Shown: one piece after another, positions 1-8,795 of the stretch
Numbering within the stretch: position 1 is the stretch's first letter
Layout: the number at the start of each line of letters is the position of its first letter
Assembly (NCBI RefSeq): GCF_006715305.1
Contig: NZ_VFMY01000002.1
Span: forward strand, 124,001-188,000
From: Arthrobacter sp. SLBN-100
GTDB lineage: Bacteria > Actinomycetota > Actinomycetes > Actinomycetales > Micrococcaceae
Length of the DNA stretch: 64,000 bases
Direction: 5' to 3'
Translations under genes and position numbers: made by a program
Notes under the pieces: model-generated
What the model saw: only the letters and a program-made list of their open reading frames with translations
Databases searched by the model: none
Told to the model about the DNA's origin: nothing

Positions 1-780
1 GCGGGGCGCCCCCACGCCGGCGGGCGTTCCGGTGAAGATGAGGTCGCCGGGGTAAAGCGTTACAACCTGGGACAGGTTGGCAATGGTCTTGGGCACGGAG
101 AAGATCATGTCGCGGGTGTTGCCGTCCTGGACCATCCACCCGCCGTCTCCTTTCCCTTCGGTCCCAGGGCCTTCGAGCACCGCCGAGATGGACAGGGCAT
201 CCGGGTCGGTCAGTTCATCGACCGTCGTGACTGCCGGCCCAAAGGGGGCGAAATTGGGGTACGACTTGCCCAGGCTGAACTGGGGTACAGGCCCGCGGCG
301 CTGTACGGTGCGTTCGCTGTAGTCCTGGCCGACGCAAAGCCCTGCGACGGCGTTCCACGCCTCTTCCTCGGTCGCTCGGTGGACCTGCTGACCCATCACC
401 ACAACCAGCTCCGTCTCGTAATCGACGTCATCACTAGGCAGTTCGACTGTTGCATGGGGGCCAGCCAGTGCGGAGCGGAACTTCGTGAATACGACCAAGT
501 CCTCCGGATAGGGCAGCTCTGCTTCGTCGGCATGGTCTGTGTAATTAAGTCCGATGGCAAAGATCTGTGCCGGGGCCGGAACGGGGGCCCCGAGTTCCTG
601 CACGTCAAACGGCTCGGCAGCGGCGTAGTCGGCGCTGCCGGCCCATTGCTGGAACTCCTGCCAGCGCGTGTAGACCGCCTGCGGGTCCGAACTGAACAGA
701 CCGCCCGATGCAGTCTCGATGTCAAGGGCGCGCCCGTCGTGCAGCAGGACTGCCCGGTTGCGGAGATTGGCGATGCGCAT
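1..780 (-). CDS. Fumarylacetoacetate hydrolase (FAH) family protein, 3' end outside window
   Basis: This is the first 260 codons of an FAH-family hydrolase, identical to the complete 285-residue copy at 27864-28721; the last 25 codons lie beyond the left edge. FAH-fold enzymes use a divalent metal to cleave a C-C bond in, or decarboxylate or hydrate, ring-fission products. Visible family features are the acidic metal-ligand stretch DYETELVVVMG, the segment VGQDYSERT and KSYPNFAPFGP. It is the last visible gene of a minus-strand run that starts at 6202 and directly follows the ring-cleavage dioxygenase, so it probably hydrolyses the ring-opened product. The exact substrate cannot be read from the sequence. 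Confidence 0.9.
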   Translation of the reverse strand, partial: MRIANLRNRAVLLHDGRALDIETASGGLFSSDPQAVYTRWQEFQQWAGSADYAAAEPFDVQELGAPVPAPAQIFAIGLNYTDHADEAELPYPEDLVVFTKFRSALAGPHATVELPSDDVDYETELVVVMGQQVHRATEEEAWNAVAGLCVGQDYSERTVQRRGPVPQFSLGKSYPNFAPFGPAVTTVDELTDPDALSISAVLEGPGTEGKGDGGWMVQDGNTRDMIFSVPKTIANLSQVVTLYPGDLIFTGTPAGVGAPR

Positions 781-866
781 AACTATGGTCCTTCTTGTTT
801 GTATTGGAAATCAATGAACGCGTAGCAACTCAGTGGCGTGGGGATATCCCACTGAAGCTCAGCGGA

Positions 867-1586
867 TCAGCGGTTGGCGGGCATGAGCGTTCCTGCACCT
901 TCGGGAAGGTGTTCTGCCCATTCGGGATGCTCGGCCAGGCGGGCAGGCCATACGTCGGGGAAGTTTGTCGGGCTTCCCGGGTTCGCAGGAAGGTAGTTAC
1001 CCGCATAGGCCCCGCGCTGGATGCTGTCAAAGTCCAGCCCGTCCCTGCGGGCTGCAAGGAGCTTTTCGGGATCGAATTGTGCCCCGATTTGGTCTGCGGC
1101 GAACTCCCGGGATGCCCACATCCATTCCGTTGACTTGTCCCAGGCACCGAATACGTCCACTTGGATCTCAACGCCGTTGCCGTCCGGATCCACGTAGTAC
1201 ATCGACATGGTCATGCCGTGGTGGAGGCAGATTTCGGGGAGGATGCCGGCGTCCCTCAACCGCTCGTAGTTATCAAGCCACTGATCGGAGCTGGCGTATT
1301 CGAAGGCCGTGTGGTGCAGTCCTACCGTATGAGGCTTGTCCACCGGGACTTTGGTTCCGGGCAGGCGCAGCAGCGCAATCCGATGGTTGGCCTCGTCGTT
1401 GGTCATCCACGCGGCATGTTCGGCGTAATAGACCGGCTGCAGGCCGCAGACCTGTTCGTACCAGTGGACCATTGCGTCCACATCGAGCGTCATGAACGTG
1501 GCATGGTGCAGCATCGGGACTTTGATCGGACGCGGCTTGCGTACGTTGGCGTAGATCGACTTTTCGGGCGTGGTTGCACTTGGCAT
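867..1586 (-). CDS. VOC-family extradiol (type I) ring-cleavage dioxygenase
   Basis: A 239-residue vicinal-oxygen-chelate protein. The His near residue 27 (MLHHATF), the His in GLHHTAFE and the Glu in GNGVEIQ form the expected 2-His-1-carboxylate iron site of type I extradiol dioxygenases, which split a catechol-type ring beside the hydroxyls. At this length it is shorter than classical two-domain BphC proteins (about 290-300 residues) and resembles the shorter biphenyl-diol dioxygenase-like group. It lies between a TfdB-like hydroxylase and an FAH hydrolase, the order expected for hydroxylation, ring cleavage and hydrolysis. An identical second copy is at 28808-29527. The aromatic substrate is unknown. 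Confidence 0.85.
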   Translation of the reverse strand: MPSATTPEKSIYANVRKPRPIKVPMLHHATFMTLDVDAMVHWYEQVCGLQPVYYAEHAAWMTNDEANHRIALLRLPGTKVPVDKPHTVGLHHTAFEYASSDQWLDNYERLRDAGILPEICLHHGMTMSMYYVDPDGNGVEIQVDVFGAWDKSTEWMWASREFAADQIGAQFDPEKLLAARRDGLDFDSIQRGAYAGNYLPANPGSPTNFPDVWPARLAEHPEWAEHLPEGAGTLMPANR

Positions 1587-1640
1587 GGTTGTTCCTAGCG
1601 TTGTTTGGCCGGAGATTTAGGTTGTCGGCTTGGATCCGCG

Positions 1641-3413
1641 TCAGACGCGGGCGGCGGGAATCAGCGCGTTGACTCGCAGTACTTGGGACAGGGCCACGCG
1701 AAGCGCGTCTGTAGGGTCGGCCGGCCGGTTCATGCTCCGCCAGGCGATATAGCGGTCAGGCCGAACGAGGAGGGCACCCTCATGTCCCACTTCCTTGACA
1801 TCGGCCCAGTCGTGGTAGGGATCGGCAATGTCGCTTCCGCCGATTTGTTGGACACGCACGTCGACGCCGAACTCGTCGGTGACGGTTGCTGCGGCGTCAC
1901 GCCATCCGGCGTCGTCGAGCCCCACGATGAGCGAGAAGCTTAGTCCGCTGACGAGGTCGAGACTTGAGATGGGCTGCCGATCCCGCTCGAGTCTTGCGTG
2001 CGGTAGTCGTGCGCCGGGGCGGGTGCTGGACTCGAACTCCAGGATGGGAAACATCGGAACCGAGTCCGTCTCCGGCTCGGGGACGAGGGCTCCGGCGACG
2101 TAGCGGTAGCCGAGTTCAAGGCCCAGGGCGTTAAGCTGGGAATCCGTTTTGGCGATCTGCTCCCGCAGGTTCTTTCGCAGTTCGTCACCTTCCGGCGAGG
2201 GCTCCCGTAGAAGGTTCAGCTGCTTCCAGCCTTCCTCTTCCGAGAGCCCGTCCTGCAGCCCCAGGGCCCGGTCCACTCCCTGGCTGTGCTCCAGGCTGGT
2301 GATGGCCTGCTGGACTCCAGCGGCGTCGACAGGCTGGCGCTCAAGGCTGTAGGTGTCGAGAAGTTCATCCCCGGCGCCCCCTTGGAGCACCAGAGCGAGC
2401 TTCCAAGCCAGGTTAAAGGCATCGGCGACGGACATGTTCAGCCCAAGTCCATTGGTCGGCGGATGACGGTGCACCGCATCCCCCATCATGAAAATCCCGT
2501 TGCTGCTGAACGAAGGGGCTGTCTGCGCGTTGACCTGCCAGCCGGAGATGTTGAGAATCTCGATGTCGTCCACTGGTTCACCGACGGCTTCCTCGATGTG
2601 CCGTCTGGCCTCGTCTTCGCTCATCGCCCGCAGGTCTGTGGTGTCCGGGTTGTAGAACTTGACGAGCAGGAACTCGGTGAAGGGCTCCATGCAGATGAAG
2701 GTTCCCAGCCCGAGGGGCGGCTGCGGACCCGGATAGACGTTCCAATACAGTGTGCCGGGTCGATGGGCGAAATACTTGCTCAGGTCGGCACGGAACCAGA
2801 TGTTAGCGGCATTCGCCAGGCCCGACGGACCTTCGACGGTCAAACCCGCCACGTCCAGGACCTTGCTCTTGGCCCCGTCCGCACCGATCACGAACCTGGC
2901 CCTGATCTTGTAGGACTCCTGAGTTTCCCGGTTCAGCACCGTGCCAAGCCACTGCCGTCCATCGGATTCCAGCGAGGTCAGTTCGTGGTTGAAGCGGACC
3001 TGAGAGCCGGCCTTTCCCAATGCGCCCACCAGCAGCGGCTCAAACCGGGTCTGCGGGCAGCTCAGCATCGGTTCTGGGCTTGCCTTCTGGTACTTGTGGT
3101 GCATATCCAATCCGGTGCCCCAGGATTCACGCCGCGCGATTTCGGGCTGGTTGAGCTTGGTGTACCAGACGCTGTTGCTCATCACTTCCCACGCGGTGGA
3201 TTCCCCCCGGAGCTCCCGGCTCAAACCCAGGTTCCGCAGGATCTCCGCAGTGTTCTGGTTGACGATATGGGCGCGCGGAGTGTGCGCCGGACCGGCTTGA
3301 CGCTCCAGAATTACGTGGTTCACGCCGTACTGCGCCAAAGCCAGCGATGACGTCAGCCCGGCGGGACCAGCCCCGACGATCAGGACATCCGTGTATTCCT
3401 CGATGACGCTCAT
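1641..3413 (-). CDS. TfdB/PheA-type FAD-dependent aromatic hydroxylase
   Basis: Group A flavoprotein monooxygenase of 590 residues. It has the FAD Rossmann motif GAGPAGL near the N terminus, the central GADGAKS (DG motif) and GDAVHRHPPTNGLGLN (GD motif), with the C-terminal thioredoxin-like region of the phenol hydroxylase / 2,4-dichlorophenol hydroxylase group; TfdB itself is about 598 residues. It would ortho-hydroxylate a phenol using NAD(P)H and oxygen. I take ATG 3413, preceded by AAGAAAGG. An in-frame GTG at 3443 overlapping the hydrolase stop is the alternative. The last 156 bases are part of the long direct repeat, so the 29.6 kb copy carries only this tail. Confidence 0.9.
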   Translation of the reverse strand: MSVIEEYTDVLIVGAGPAGLTSSLALAQYGVNHVILERQAGPAHTPRAHIVNQNTAEILRNLGLSRELRGESTAWEVMSNSVWYTKLNQPEIARRESWGTGLDMHHKYQKASPEPMLSCPQTRFEPLLVGALGKAGSQVRFNHELTSLESDGRQWLGTVLNRETQESYKIRARFVIGADGAKSKVLDVAGLTVEGPSGLANAANIWFRADLSKYFAHRPGTLYWNVYPGPQPPLGLGTFICMEPFTEFLLVKFYNPDTTDLRAMSEDEARRHIEEAVGEPVDDIEILNISGWQVNAQTAPSFSSNGIFMMGDAVHRHPPTNGLGLNMSVADAFNLAWKLALVLQGGAGDELLDTYSLERQPVDAAGVQQAITSLEHSQGVDRALGLQDGLSEEEGWKQLNLLREPSPEGDELRKNLREQIAKTDSQLNALGLELGYRYVAGALVPEPETDSVPMFPILEFESSTRPGARLPHARLERDRQPISSLDLVSGLSFSLIVGLDDAGWRDAAATVTDEFGVDVRVQQIGGSDIADPYHDWADVKEVGHEGALLVRPDRYIAWRSMNRPADPTDALRVALSQVLRVNALIPAARV

Positions 3414-3439
3414 TGGTGTTGCCTTTCTTGAAGTGTTCG

Positions 3440-4429
3440 TCACTGTGCGGTCTTTCGGAGGACAGCCGTCGACATCCGGCCATCAGCTTCGGAGCGCGCC
3501 CTGCCGCGAAGGTGGCTGGCCACAAGCTCGATCGCCTCAGAGCTGGCCGGAAGGACGTTCACCAATGAGAAGAACAGATGCATTTGACCCGGCCAGCGGT
3601 GGTACTGCACCGTCACGCCGTGGTCTGTCAGGCGGTGCGCATAGGCCTCGCCCTCGTCGCGGAGGACGTCGTGTTCAGCCGTGATGATGAGTGCATCCGG
3701 CAGCCCCTGCAGAGACTCTGCACGCAACGGAGAGACTTCGGGGAGTTTGCGGGCGTCCTCGTCCGGGGCATAGTGGTTCCAGAACCACCGCATGGTGTCC
3801 GCATCGATCACCACCTGGTTGGCCGGATCCAGGTAGGAAGACCTGGTCAAATCGGCGTCCGTTACCGGATAGATGAGGATTTGCCCCTCGAGATCCGGCC
3901 CGCCGAAGTCGCGGGCGCGCTGGGTCAGCACAGCCGCAAGGTTGCCCCCGGAACTGTCTCCCGCCACCCACAGCGGCACATTGTCTCCGGCGATGGCCAG
4001 CCTTTGCTCTGCAGCCCAACGCAGAGCGGTCCAGCTGTCCTCCACAGGTGTCGGAAACGGAAACTCAGGAGCCTTGCGGTATTCCACAAGGATGACTGCC
4101 GTGCCGGATCGCTCCGCCAGGGTCCGTCCGAGCGTGTCGTAGCCATCGATGTCTTCGAGCACCCATCCGCCACCGTGCAGATACACCAGCACCGCGGCGG
4201 GGGATTCTGAGGGAACCAGCACGCGAACACGGAAGGTCCCGCCGTCGAACGCGTCAAGTTCATGATTCTCAATTCGGTACATTTCGGGGCCGGCGCCGTA
4301 GAGGTCGCGAAGACCGGCTCCGGCTTCGCGGGCGTCGGCCGGCTGCATTTCCCATATTGGCCGGGCACTAGAGGGTCTCGCTTCTGCCATGTGCTGCAGG
4401 AATGCCGCGGTTTCGTTGTCGAGTGCCAT
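3440..4429 (-). CDS. Alpha/beta hydrolase, HSL (hormone-sensitive-lipase) type
   Basis: A 329-residue hydrolase with the oxyanion-hole motif HGGGW and the nucleophile elbow GDSSGG. The later Asp and His (AEHDVLRDEG and GQMHLFF) complete a plausible triad. This is the HSL/lipase-esterase type rather than the MhpC/BphD type usual for meta-cleavage products, so it more likely hydrolyses an ester or lactone, possibly one made by a Baeyer-Villiger step. ATG 4429 is chosen because GAAAGG precedes it; the longer frame to 4543 overlaps the upstream gene. It lies 10 bases after the flavin reductase. Confidence 0.87.
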   Translation of the reverse strand: MALDNETAAFLQHMAEARPSSARPIWEMQPADAREAGAGLRDLYGAGPEMYRIENHELDAFDGGTFRVRVLVPSESPAAVLVYLHGGGWVLEDIDGYDTLGRTLAERSGTAVILVEYRKAPEFPFPTPVEDSWTALRWAAEQRLAIAGDNVPLWVAGDSSGGNLAAVLTQRARDFGGPDLEGQILIYPVTDADLTRSSYLDPANQVVIDADTMRWFWNHYAPDEDARKLPEVSPLRAESLQGLPDALIITAEHDVLRDEGEAYAHRLTDHGVTVQYHRWPGQMHLFFSLVNVLPASSEAIELVASHLRGRARSEADGRMSTAVLRKTAQ

Positions 4430-4439
4430 GGTGGACCTT

Positions 4440-5000
4440 TCAGAAGTCAATTCGGGAGTGGTCGCCCAAGTGATGCCAGACGCGGCTGTGGTAAACGAGG
4501 GGGTTTCCGGGCTGTTCGTTGGCGTCAGGAATCTGGGCATCAACCACCTGAACGGCCACCACAGTGGACGAACCCGCCGTCATGCTTTCGACGATGTAGC
4601 CGCGCATCCACACCGGTGAGGCAGGGAGCACCGGTTCACCCGTGGGGAGCCGGGTCCACTTGACGTTGGCGAACCGATCGATGCCGCTTGTGGCGAAGGT
4701 GCGTGCCAGTTCGACCTGATCGGCGCCGAGGAGGTGGATCACTACGGTCCCGGCCTTGGATAAGGCCTGGGTTGCTCCGGAGGCAGAGGACAATGAAAAG
4801 ACGAGCAGAGGCGGCTCCGCCGACACGGAAATCACGGAGCTGACTGTCATTCCTGCCGGGCCGTCGGGGCCCTCGGCGGTGATCACGGCTACTCCGGCGG
4901 GGTGGTTCCGGAAGGCCGCCTTGAACTTCTCCGGAGACAGCATCCTCTCGAGGTTGAGATTTGTCACCCGACCGCTGGGTGTCAGGGGCTGGGCGCTCAC
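4440..5000 (-). CDS. Flavin reductase of two-component monooxygenase (HsaB/HpaC-like)
   Basis: A 186-residue FMN-binding flavin reductase-domain protein, containing FRNHPAGVAVITAEGPDG and MTVSSVISVSAEPPL, the usual opening of the HpaC/HsaB family. These enzymes reduce free flavin with NAD(P)H and hand it to a partner oxygenase. The start is inferred to be GTG 5000, overlapping the stop of the upstream monooxygenase gene (GTGA), which suggests translational coupling and a working pair with that enzyme. A longer open frame runs upstream to 5222 but lies inside the monooxygenase gene. Confidence 0.88.
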   Translation of the reverse strand: MSAQPLTPSGRVTNLNLERMLSPEKFKAAFRNHPAGVAVITAEGPDGPAGMTVSSVISVSAEPPLLVFSLSSASGATQALSKAGTVVIHLLGADQVELARTFATSGIDRFANVKWTRLPTGEPVLPASPVWMRGYIVESMTAGSSTVVAVQVVDAQIPDANEQPGNPLVYHSRVWHHLGDHSRIDF

Positions 5001-6202
5001 TTTCCGTCCTGCCTTTTCTCGACCAGGGAGAAGAACTGCCACTGGGACTCTGTGCCGAGTCCTGCCAATTTCTTGCCGCATCCTTGAAGGGCAAGGGGGC
5101 CGGAGGAGATGTGCTGGGTGCCGGCGTGCATGTCCCGGAAGAACCGCTGCAGTGCACCGTGGCGCAACGCCGCAGTGGCTGCCCACTTGTAGACCGTCAT
5201 GCAAACATCGTGAGCGGACCACGTGGCATTGTTCAGTGCCAGCCGTGTCAGCGTTTCCTGCTCATCCGTCAGGCCTGTACCTGAGGCGAGTGTGGCTTCG
5301 TTGTCCGCCCACACATCAAGTAGCCAGGCGCGGGCCGCCCGCAGCGTTGCCTCGGCCCGCGCGTAGTCAGCGTGGAACTGGTCAGTGTCCACTGCGGCGC
5401 CAGGTGTGCCTGACTTCTTCTGCGCCAGGGATTTCATCTCGTCGAGCAAACGACGGGCCACCCCAAGGGCCCAGCCCGCATGACCGAGCCCTGAAACATT
5501 CGCCAAGCCCATGTGGAAGATCGCCCCGCCGTAGACGGGCTTCGTCGCCGTAGGGGAATACGTGTATTCCTCTGGAACAAACAGGTCTGTGCAGTGGTAG
5601 TCGATGCTCCCGGTCGCCCGAAGCCCCATGACGTCCCAGTTGTCCACAACGGTCGCCTGCTCCTTGCGGAATGTAAATATCAGCGGCGCTCCGGTCTCTT
5701 CGACAAGTGCCGCGGTGTGGATGTAGCTGGCCAAAGGAAGCCCTGATGCGAACTGCCATGATCCCGTAAGGAGGTAGCCACCTTCGACTTTCTTTGCCGT
5801 ACCCAGGCGACTTCCCTGGCCGGCCATCAGTTCGTAGCGCCCGTCTCCGAACAGTTCATCGGTGGCAGCTTTTCCCTGGTAGGCAGCGGTGGTGCCCGTG
5901 ACCATCTGAACGGCCATTACCGCCCAGCCTGTGGATGCATCCGCATAGGACAGTTTCTCTATGACTTCGATGATCTGCCGGGGGGATGCTTCGTATCCGT
6001 CCAGCTCATGTGGTATTCCCAAACGGAAGACACCGGAGGCGTGGAGCGCTGCGACGACCTCGTCGGTGAGCGTCCCCCGCTCTTCGTTCTCGTCGCCCGC
6101 GGCCATCAGGAGCGGTGTTATCGCCTCCAGACGCTGAAGCAGCGCAGGCACTTCCTTACTGACATGCAAACGGGCCGGGGCCTCGAGCGTGGTCTGGGAC
6201 AT
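4997..6202 (-). CDS. Acyl-CoA dehydrogenase-fold flavin-dependent monooxygenase (HsaA-like)
   Basis: A 401-residue member of the acyl-CoA dehydrogenase-fold oxygenases (HsaA, HpaH/DszC relatives). It opens with an all-helical N-terminal domain, has WAVMAVQM and a central flavin-pocket region ending ASGLPLASYIHTAALV, and ends with the C-terminal helix bundle containing MHAGTQHISSGPLALQG. It lacks the acyl-CoA dehydrogenase catalytic pattern and is coupled by overlap to a flavin reductase, so it is the oxygenase of a two-component system that probably hydroxylates a phenolic or alicyclic substrate. It is the first gene of the minus-strand catabolic run, divergent from the AraC regulator. Confidence 0.88.
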   Translation of the reverse strand: MSQTTLEAPARLHVSKEVPALLQRLEAITPLLMAAGDENEERGTLTDEVVAALHASGVFRLGIPHELDGYEASPRQIIEVIEKLSYADASTGWAVMAVQMVTGTTAAYQGKAATDELFGDGRYELMAGQGSRLGTAKKVEGGYLLTGSWQFASGLPLASYIHTAALVEETGAPLIFTFRKEQATVVDNWDVMGLRATGSIDYHCTDLFVPEEYTYSPTATKPVYGGAIFHMGLANVSGLGHAGWALGVARRLLDEMKSLAQKKSGTPGAAVDTDQFHADYARAEATLRAARAWLLDVWADNEATLASGTGLTDEQETLTRLALNNATWSAHDVCMTVYKWAATAALRHGALQRFFRDMHAGTQHISSGPLALQGCGKKLAGLGTESQWQFFSLVEKRQDGK

Positions 6203-6380
6203 AGGTCATCCTCCAAAAGCGGGTAGGTGTGACTGGATCTGATGTCCACAAACCTAATTGTGATGCCGCGCACATTTGATATGCTGGCGTGCACTGTGCG
6301 TGCGGGAGAGTGCACCGTAATTCCCAACCGCCCGCGTCATGGTGAATGCATGCGCGGTACGACGTCAAGGAGGACGTTCC
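6203..6380. promoter_or_regulatory. Divergent promoter region with paired GTGCAC sites
   Basis: This 178-base gap separates the divergent monooxygenase operon and araC-type gene. Two copies of GTGCAC, at 6289-6294 and 6310-6315, lie 21 bp apart (contexts GCGTGCACTG and GAGTGCACCG), about two helical turns, the spacing often seen for AraC-family direct-repeat sites. Their role as binding sites is inference. A strong ribosome site, AAGGAGG, sits just before the regulator start at 6381. Confidence 0.5.
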
Positions 6381-7346
6381 ATGCAACCTGCGACACCATC
6401 CATTACTGCTATCGACAAATTCGAGGCAGAGGCGAGCTCGCCGACCATGTGGAGAGAAGTAATCTCTCAGAGCATCCTGAGACTTCACTTCGAGGCCATC
6501 GGCGACGAGGGTTTCTCCGGCGCAGTGCGCGCGAATGCGGAAGGCGGTGTTCACTTTGCCGAAATCCACGCCACAGCACACCTCGTAAGGCGCAGGCCGG
6601 CAGACATCAAGGACGGGCGGGGTGCATACGTGCTGTGCCAGTTGCGTGCCGGCCGTGCGGAGTTCACGCAAAACGGCAGAACTGCCCTCCTCAGCCCGGG
6701 GGAGTTCGTAGTTTACGACAGCACGCTGCCCCTGGAAATTATCGGCCGTGAGAGGAATTCATCTCGTTTCATCGCTTTCCCGCGGGAGATGGCCGGCATC
6801 GCGCCGGCGCAGATGCTCGACCTTACCTCCCGGGCAATCAAATCAGACTCATTTCTGGCGCCTGCGCTGTCCAGCACCTTGACCGAGGCCGCGTCCGTCC
6901 TAGGGAATCTGCGTCCGCAGAGCCGCCTTCGCGCTTTGGTGGGAATTGTTGGGTTGGCGACTGCCTTGTTTCTCGACGAGCTCGGAGGCGCCCCTGTCGA
7001 AGAGGGTTCGGGGCGTCTGACGTTTGCTGAGTTGGCCCAATTCATCGACCGGAACTTGGCCGACCCGGACTTGGGCCCACGGTCCTTGGCTGCGGCGCAC
7101 TTCGTTTCCATACGATTGATCCATCGGATCTTCGCGTCCGAAGGAGCGACGGTGGGCGGATGGGTGAGGGCGCGGCGGCTGGAGCGGTGTCGAGAAGACC
7201 TGGTACTCGCCGAATTCGGCAGGACTTCTGTTGCTGCGATAGCGGACCGATGGGGGATCCGCAGCCCATCTCATTTCAACCAGATTTTCCTGCAGGCCTA
7301 TGGCGAACTGCCTTCCCAGTACCGGAAGCGAGTGCTCCGTCAGTAG
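6381..7346 (+). CDS. AraC-family transcriptional regulator
   Basis: A 321-residue regulator with an N-terminal ligand-sensing domain of the AraC-binding-like type (contains LLSPGEFVVYDSTLP) and a C-terminal double helix-turn-helix AraC domain (RSLAAAHFVSIRLIHRIF, then IADRWGIRSPSHFNQIF). ATG 6381 is preferred because AAGGAGG lies 7 bases before it; the frame is open 14 codons further upstream. It is divergent from the 6202-to-1 catabolic operon and most likely activates that operon in response to its aromatic substrate (inference from position). Confidence 0.9.
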   Translation: MQPATPSITAIDKFEAEASSPTMWREVISQSILRLHFEAIGDEGFSGAVRANAEGGVHFAEIHATAHLVRRRPADIKDGRGAYVLCQLRAGRAEFTQNGRTALLSPGEFVVYDSTLPLEIIGRERNSSRFIAFPREMAGIAPAQMLDLTSRAIKSDSFLAPALSSTLTEAASVLGNLRPQSRLRALVGIVGLATALFLDELGGAPVEEGSGRLTFAELAQFIDRNLADPDLGPRSLAAAHFVSIRLIHRIFASEGATVGGWVRARRLERCREDLVLAEFGRTSVAAIADRWGIRSPSHFNQIFLQAYGELPSQYRKRVLRQ

Positions 7347-7413
7347 GCAAGCAACTCGCCCGGCACCCTCTTCTCAAAAAGATTCTTCACGCTGGGACTG
7401 GACAACGCCCAGA

Positions 7414-7431
7414 TAGTTGGACATCCTACTA
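7414..7431. promoter_or_regulatory. Single, degenerate copy of the TACTAGG-N4-CCTAGTA operator
   Basis: TAGTTGG-ACAT-CCTACTA matches the downstream half of the tandem operators at 12.4, 31.4, 34.6 and 37.5 kb; compare TACTTGG-ATGT-CCTACTA at 37520. A clear first palindrome 20 bp upstream is missing. It lies 160 bp before the thiolase-cofE-cofD run. This is a weak but specific match. Confidence 0.45.
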
Positions 7432-7590
7432 ATGGAAACCTTTCGGGAGCGTTTCCCGCAACTGCAGCCTGAGCCCTTTCTGGCGGCAACACGGCAAGAT
7501 CCGTCGCGATCGCTTGCCCCCCGTGCGCAGGGACGGCGCCATTTCGATGGCCGCGGGTGACCCATTCCATTAGATATCTGGAGGACTTTT

Positions 7591-8739
7591 ATGACCGAGG
7601 CATACATTATCGACGCCGTCCGCACTCCTGTCGGCCGAAGAGGCAAGGGACTCGCGGGTGTACATCCGCTCGACCTGGCTGCTGCGCCGCTTAGCGAGCT
7701 TGTATCCCGGCAGGGCATCGAGTCTGATCAATACGACGAAGTGATCTTGGGATGTATTGACCAGCTTGGGCCCAATGCCATGGACATTGCCCGCAACGCT
7801 TGGCTGGCAGCCGGGCTCTCTGAGGCCGTTCCAGGCACAACAATCGAGCGCCAATGCGGTTCCGGCCAACAGGCCATTTCATACGCTGCCCAGGCGGTAA
7901 TGAGTGGCACCAGCGATCTGATCGTCGCCGGAGGAGTCCAGTCGATGTCCAGCATTCCGCTGGCTCACGCCAACCGCGCCGGTGACCAGTTCGGCTTCCC
8001 TGACCCGTTCACTGGATCGGAGTCCTGGGCCCGCCGCTATGGCAACCAGGAGATCTCCCAGTTCCGGGGCGCGGAAATGATCGCAGGGAAGTGGGGATTC
8101 TCCCGCAGCGAACTGGAAGAACTGGCTCTTGAATCCCATGAACGCGCGCTTAATGCCCAACGGGACGGCCGCTTCGACCGTGAGATCCTGCCCCTCGCCG
8201 GCCTCACTATCGACGAGGGCCCCCGGAACCCGGACCCCGAGAAGCTCCGGTCCCTGTCGTCTATCACCGAGGGTGGTCTGCATACTGCGGCCACCGCCTC
8301 GCAGATGTCCGATGGTGCAGCTATGTTACTCATCGCGTCAAAGCGCGCCGTTGACAGGTACGGGCTGACACCGCGGGCGCGCATTCACCATGTTTCGGCA
8401 CGTGCGGATGACCCCGTCATGATGCTGTCCGCCCCCATTGCCGCGACCCGCCATGCACTGCACCGGTCCGGGATGACCCTAGACGAGATGGATCTGATCG
8501 AGATCAACGAGGCGTTTGCGGCGGTGGTTCTGGCCTGGCAGCGCGAGACCGGAGCTGACATGGCCAAGGTAAATGTCAATGGAGGCGCCATCGCGTTGGG
8601 TCATCCTATCGGGGCTACGGGGGCACGCCTGATGACCACAATGCTCCACGAGCTGGAACGCCGGGACGCCCGTTGGGGGCTACAGACTATGTGCGAGGGT
8701 GGGGGACAGGCCAACGTCACCATTATCGAACGGCTCTAG
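7591..8739 (+). CDS. Thiolase (acetyl-CoA acyltransferase/acetyltransferase family)
   Basis: A 382-residue thiolase with all catalytic parts: the acylated Cys in IERQCGSGQQAI near residue 90, NEAFAAV, the His in [15 protein letters not shown], and the second Cys in MCEGGGQ near the C terminus. It would cleave a 3-ketoacyl-CoA, possibly acetoacetyl-CoA, to acetyl-CoA. A TGGAGGA ribosome site precedes ATG 7591. It heads a plus-strand run with cofE and cofD. The second thiolase at 31.5 kb is broken, so this copy may carry the activity for both clusters. Confidence 0.92.
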   Translation: MTEAYIIDAVRTPVGRRGKGLAGVHPLDLAAAPLSELVSRQGIESDQYDEVILGCIDQLGPNAMDIARNAWLAAGLSEAVPGTTIERQCGSGQQAISYAAQAVMSGTSDLIVAGGVQSMSSIPLAHANRAGDQFGFPDPFTGSESWARRYGNQEISQFRGAEMIAGKWGFSRSELEELALESHERALNAQRDGRFDREILPLAGLTIDEGPRNPDPEKLRSLSSITEGGLHTAATASQMSDGAAMLLIASKRAVDRYGLTPRARIHHVSARADDPVMMLSAPIAATRHALHRSGMTLDEMDLIEINEAFAAVVLAWQRETGADMAKVNVNGGAIALGHPIGATGARLMTTMLHELERRDARWGLQTMCEGGGQANVTIIERL

Positions 8740-8795
8740 GACCCGATCTGATCAAGGTCGATAAGATAGCGGACTATGTCTGACGGGATTTTGGG

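Larger units (their letters stand above)
1..1796. repeat. Long exact direct repeat, copy 1 (left end outside window)
   Basis: Bases 1-1796 read identically to 27942-29737, a constant offset of 27,941 bp. The segment carries most of the FAH gene, the whole VOC dioxygenase gene and the last 156 bases of the TfdB-like monooxygenase gene. Identity stops sharply after the shared CACTTCCTT. The left limit cannot be seen because the window begins inside the repeat. Complete identity over 1.8 kb, including the intergenic spacers, points to a recent duplication or ongoing gene conversion. Confidence 0.97.

Noticed and set aside
2286..3350. A 354-codon plus-strand frame
   Set aside because: Antisense of the TfdB-like hydroxylase; no ribosome site or family.
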